Shown: in pieces, positions 62,001-64,000 of the stretch | Numbering within the stretch: the stretch's first letter is position 1 | How the letters are laid out: each line of letters begins with the position of its first letter | Source of the DNA: Bacteroidota bacterium | GTDB lineage: Bacteria > Bacteroidota > Ignavibacteria > Kryptoniales > JAKASW01 | Assembly (NCBI GenBank): GCA_021825585.1 | Contig: JAKAGT010000004.1 | Location: 140,479 to 204,478, forward strand | Direction of reading: 5' to 3' | DNA length: 64,000 nt | Position numbers and translations under genes: made by a program | The notes under the pieces: model-generated | Told to the model about the DNA's origin: nothing | Seen by the model: the letters and a program-made list of their open reading frames with translations, nothing else | Database searches by the model: none

Positions 62001-62094
62001 TGGAAACGGCACCGGTGATTTTTCCGGTTGTCTGGGCGAAGACTGCGGATGCATTGATCAGAACAAGGCATAGATACACAATAAGCCTTCTCAT
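59005..62094 (-). CDS. TonB-dependent receptor heading the PorV/FnIII/lipoprotein operon
   Basis: A 1029-residue receptor from the ATG at 62094 (AGGAG 10 bases upstream); signal peptide MRRLIVYLCLVLINASAVFAQ. The carboxypeptidase-regulatory-like domain reads GAVSSAVTGEKLVGVTVMV and STDLNGRYVILNLTPGTYV; the plug has VATVVGLQAGVQLTGQG, ILIRGVSNSVVNSADQ and QIQTGGFNAEYGNIRSGVVNV; the barrel ends MLNPRTFYYGIRITYDIP. It is paralogous to the receptor at 47.2 kb, and its downstream genes repeat the same set (FnIII, PorV-like, IPT/TIG lipoprotein), here without interruption. The ligand is unknown. Confidence 0.92.
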   Translation of the reverse strand: MRRLIVYLCLVLINASAVFAQTTGKITGAVSSAVTGEKLVGVTVMVQGTNLGASTDLNGRYVILNLTPGTYVLKASMVGYVTTIVENVRVAIDQTTSIDVKLSESAVTTQEVTVIAQRPVIQKDVSASTTNLNASQIASIPAVSVATVVGLQAGVQLTGQGQILIRGVSNSVVNSADQVAFVVDGFTLRDQRSNLQYNSISMTSVKDIQIQTGGFNAEYGNIRSGVVNVTTNSGSREHYTISVLSRVAPPQAQNFGGPINGLNTYFVRPYMDPAVAYYGTKNGGWDASTQSRYPNFNGWIAEAEKSLASGDSSQFLNPVAAQKLWGWTHRKDFSIKKPNYSIDASFGGPFPFVGKDLGNLRFWASYTAQQSMYIVPLTTDSYKNYNGSLKMTSDVGPGMELVLEGMLGQQSGTSSSRSGSYGIFQTSSQIAGQLSPVYSGQSYPDSRMYFDWYWNPTTVDFNMLGAKFSHVIDPRTFYEVNIRETGSRYDTPLPYSRDTSLVRFGNYYTTNHFPFGYWPAAPSYQSYQSTFSNNGLGMSDSRDTSSLAEYNVKFDLTSQIDDYNQIKTGLEFNYTDNNVNYGLIDSALTSNNNWSHWHTFPTRASVYLQDKIEFEGMIANLGVRVDASRAGGQWYTTNDPYSLIFSGIDPIGLDTVSHASTKTLVVVEPRLGISFPVTVDSKLYFNYGHFYSMPTPDDLYLIQRNLGTDNVTFVANPNAPLPRTIAYELGFEQSLFDQYLIHIAGYYKDVSDEPTTTYYQSSNSLVNYRLSTSNLYEDIRGFEITLSKDRGDWLHGFVNYTYMVSSYGRFGWRWLYQSPADQRAYEMQEMANPPSNQWGDIFQSKPLPQPYARLNLDFFTPNWFGPNWSNIKPLADWHINLLGNWSAGPWFTWSGGQTIPGIRNNAQWKDYLDFDLRISRGFHFYGIDMELFADIYNIFNYKYMSYQFGFLGSGTNDFNNYMESLHLPASIAGDANTPKFGYINTPGNDRPGDYQSSSKPYVRMPMLWQLSMLNPRTFYYGIRITYDIP

Positions 62095-62515
62095 TTTAGC
62101 TGCACTCCTGTCTAGAGTTAAGCAACGCTCTTGAGTTGATATAGTCGTAGGGTTTTCCCCATGGAAGGACATCACCTGTAAACACTACTCGATTTTTCCT
62201 CCTGACTTGCTTCGTCGATGTATCCCCGAATGGAGCCGGAAGATTCTGGGCAGAAGCAGCTGAGCGCTTCAGCTAACTGGCAAGCTCAATCTGAATTTCA
62301 GTTACTGCCACAAATCGCCGTTCGATTTCTCCTCCTGAGCTCCCTCAAGGAAGTACTAATCGAATACTATTTCTGTTAAATCATAAGGCAGGAAAAGCAC
62401 ACCCGACCCTTCCGGAGAAAGAACTTGAACGACTCTTCTTTCAACACAGAGGATTTCGGGCCACGACTCGGTCTTTTCCTCCCGATCTTTTCTCTAATAG
62501 TGCGAACAGAAGCCG
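62095..62515. other. Intergenic region upstream of the TBDR
   Basis: This gap of about 420 bases upstream of the minus-strand receptor should contain its promoter, which I cannot place. No convincing gene is seen; short frames on both strands near 62376-62630 look like shadows or debris of the adjoining transposase relic. Confidence 0.5.
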
Positions 62516-63240
62516 CTACACGTCCCGATTTTGCAGCTTCTTTAGAAGGAATGAAAAGCAACTACACTGTTGAAGAAAGCACGACTCTAAGTTTTCCTTC
62601 TCCAATAATATTCGAATTAACTTCCTTTTAGTCAAGTACTTCTTCCAAAAATTCTTCCAAAATTTTTCGTACCGTTTACCCAACCTCGCCGCCCAATTCT
62701 CTATTATGGCACACCTGTGCCTGTCCGTCAACAATACGTCTCTCACAGCTTCTATGTCATGCCCGTAACCGTATGCTTCGACAACAAGAGCTTTGCCGGA
62801 GGCCCCGCGCCCGCGTTTTCCTTCTTCTTTGCCTCCGATATACCTTTCATCGACTTCAACAACACCTTTAAGCTTTGTGCGAAAAAAAAATTAACAAGTC
62901 CCGCTCGGAGCTTCATAAGAAGCATGTACGCAGTTCCATAGGAAAGCCCCATTTGTCGTGCAAATTGTCGGGCGGAAATGCCAGGAGTAACAGTTGCCAT
63001 GAGGTACGCGGCTAAAAACCAGTACGTGAGTTCAAGATGCGTTTGCTCCATGACGGTTCTAACGGTAATTGATTGTTGGTATCCATCGGGGAAAACCCAT
63101 AAATTGCAGGTAGAAATGAAACTCGAAGGTTTTGTTTTCCTATCTCGAATATCATATTCGCCGTTTGGAACTCTGCCAGCTATTTGCATTCAAGGGCAAA
63201 TGAAAAGCGCAATCGTGCCAGATAGTATTACCGACAGCGA
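62516..63240 (-). pseudogene. Decayed IS1595-like transposase
   Basis: The minus strand encodes THLELTYWFLAAYLMATVTPG, then ISARQFARQMGLSYGTAYML and MKLRAGLV, the helical DNA-binding region of IS1595-family transposases, preceded by a degenerate zinc-ribbon-like part (YDIRDRKTKPSSF...CNLWVF). At a run of about nine T (62880-62890) the frame shifts; the next frame continues with KGVVEVDERYIGGKEEGKRG, the first catalytic-Asp region. The remaining DDE half is missing or unrecognisable downstream (EAVRDVLLTDRHRC...). Several frames are broken, so it is scored as a relic; slippage at the T-run is possible for the ancestor. Confidence 0.6.
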
Positions 63241-63773
63241 TTTCGCTTTCACTGAGGAAGGGCAGCAAAGCATTGGCATGGCCGCTCCTACGGAGAGCTT
63301 GTTTACGTATGTAGGAACGCATTTGACTCCGGACATTATAGAGAGAATTCATAACAAAGCTTTGCGGCTTTTCGTCTTTGGAAGGATTGTTTACAAGAGT
63401 CCCTACGATGTCGCCATAGCCGATACGACAGAGTTTTCCCAATATTGGGACGGAAGCGGATGGATAGAGGGACAAAGCCATAATGCAATGAAATAGCGAC
63501 AAGAGATGTTTGCTGGGTTTGTTCATTCGTACAGCCTCCATCTCGTCGGGCCAGTGAGCAAGCCCGATAAGCATGAATTATTATTGATACAAACTCCGAG
63601 CATCTCCCGAGAGCTTTGCTGATGTGCCGCTGGCTGGGCGTGAACGCGTCAGGTGTCGCAACTGAGTTCAAGATGTCTGTCTCGGAATTTATGAGTTCGC
63701 TTCTGCATGAGGTGGGAGGAATCCAGGTCTACCTTCTGTTCGGAACGTGACCGAATTTCGAGAAGCATAATCA
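63241..63773. other. Region without recognised genes between transposase relics
   Basis: Overlapping short frames exist on both strands (for example minus 63152-63574 and plus 62978-63496), but none shows a ribosome site, known motif or protein-like composition. The stretch is probably insertion-sequence debris. Confidence 0.45.
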
Positions 63774-63879
63774 CTAGAGACGTGGACGAGAACCTCCATT
63801 TTCAACATGGAACATGCTTACACAAGTAGAATTTGAAGATGATTTTTGGCCAAACCGACTTTTCGTCCACATCTCTAGG
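63774..63879. repeat. 106-bp inverted-repeat (MITE-like) element, copy 2
   Basis: The ends CTAGAGACGTGGACGAGAAC and TTTTCGTCCACATCTCTAGG are inverted. Reverse-complemented it matches copy 1 at 43050-43155 in length and ends. It lies immediately before the start of an IS1182-like transposase region (GTCTGTCGGGGAACC begins 2 bases later). Confidence 0.8.
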
Positions 63880-63949
63880 AGTCTGTCGGGGAACCGAGGG
63901 ATGGGCGGCATAAATATTGCAGGAAGATAGGTGAAGGAGAGAGAGTGAG

Positions 63950-64000
63950 ATGAGAAAGTTCAGAGAATACAACATGGATCAGTTGCTGCTGATGCCGCCG
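63950..64000 (+). CDS. IS1182-family transposase, N-terminal 17 residues (cut by window edge)
   Basis: GAAGGAGAGAGAG precedes an ATG at 63950; the frame reads MRKFREYNMDQLLLMPP and is open to the window end. This N-terminus (a Q-x-x-L-x-P-P-type beginning) is characteristic of IS1182-family transposases. The left end of the element may be near 63880 (GTCTGTCGGGGAACCGAGG), directly against the 106-bp repeat. Too little is visible to say whether the gene is intact. Confidence 0.65.
   Translation, partial: MRKFREYNMDQLLLMPP

Noticed and set aside
62978..63496. 172-codon plus-strand gene
   Set aside because: It overlaps the transposase relic on the other strand, and its sequence is the antisense of recognisable transposase motifs.

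Overview
The window looks like a chromosomal segment of a Bacteroidota-lineage bacterium, most likely Ignavibacteria or a close relative. The reasons are: several secreted proteins ending in a type IX secretion (T9SS) C-terminal domain with the NYPNPFNP motif and a K-K-M-I/L-K-type tail; many large TonB-dependent receptors (TBDRs) with an N-terminal carboxypeptidase-regulatory-like domain; PorV/PorQ-family barrels; and moderate GC. The assignment is inferred from protein style; no rRNA or tRNA gene was seen.

Layout. (1) 1-7.7 kb, minus strand: an edge-truncated secreted TIM-barrel glycosidase-like protein, a small secreted protein, a T9SS beta-helix protein and its TBDR. (2) 8.4-16.3 kb, plus strand: TBDR, T9SS chitinase-like GH18, FnIII surface protein and PorV-like barrel, apparently one operon. 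(3) 16.5-21.4 kb: a second TBDR plus beta-helix pair, paralogous to the first. (4) 21.6-30.3 kb: a compact amino-sugar/murein operon (two double-GNAT proteins, NagX-like membrane acetyltransferase, PIG-L deacetylase-like protein, sodium/solute symporter with a 57-residue accessory protein, GH plus CBM32-like protein, NamZ-type muramidase) closed by a strong terminator. (5) 30.5-33.1 kb: a small orphan gene and a repeat-rich stretch: a 143-bp palindromic repeat array with an embedded GIY-YIG gene, flanked by two relics of a restriction-modification C-terminus, then a 42-bp tandem repeat. (6) 33.1-42.8 kb: housekeeping genes (ECF sigma/anti-sigma, FolD fused to an S23 four-helix bundle, YmdB-like phosphodiesterase, CcmF-like heme lyase, Cys-rich protein, YbaK, alkyltransferase-like protein, POT transporter). 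(7) 43-62 kb, minus strand: two paralogous surface operons, each with TBDR, FnIII protein, PorV-like barrel and IPT/TIG lipoprotein, plus a T9SS secreted protein and a GxxExxY gene. (8) 62-64 kb: insertion-sequence debris (decayed IS1595-like transposase, a 106-bp inverted-repeat element, and the start of an IS1182-like transposase cut by the window edge).

How the genes may work together: the TBDR/FnIII/PorV/lipoprotein sets look like cell-surface capture and uptake modules comparable in logic, but not in components, to SusCD systems. The 21.6-30.3 kb operon could process and import amino sugars such as MurNAc/GlcNAc derivatives.

The most striking cross-window pattern is that three unrelated orphan mini-gene families (GIY-YIG, S23 four-helix bundle, GxxExxY) each lie inside a family-specific repeat and each have gene-less copies of that same repeat close by. 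One of them has created an in-frame FolD fusion. A different palindromic repeat sits inside the N-terminal coding region of a PorV-like protein.
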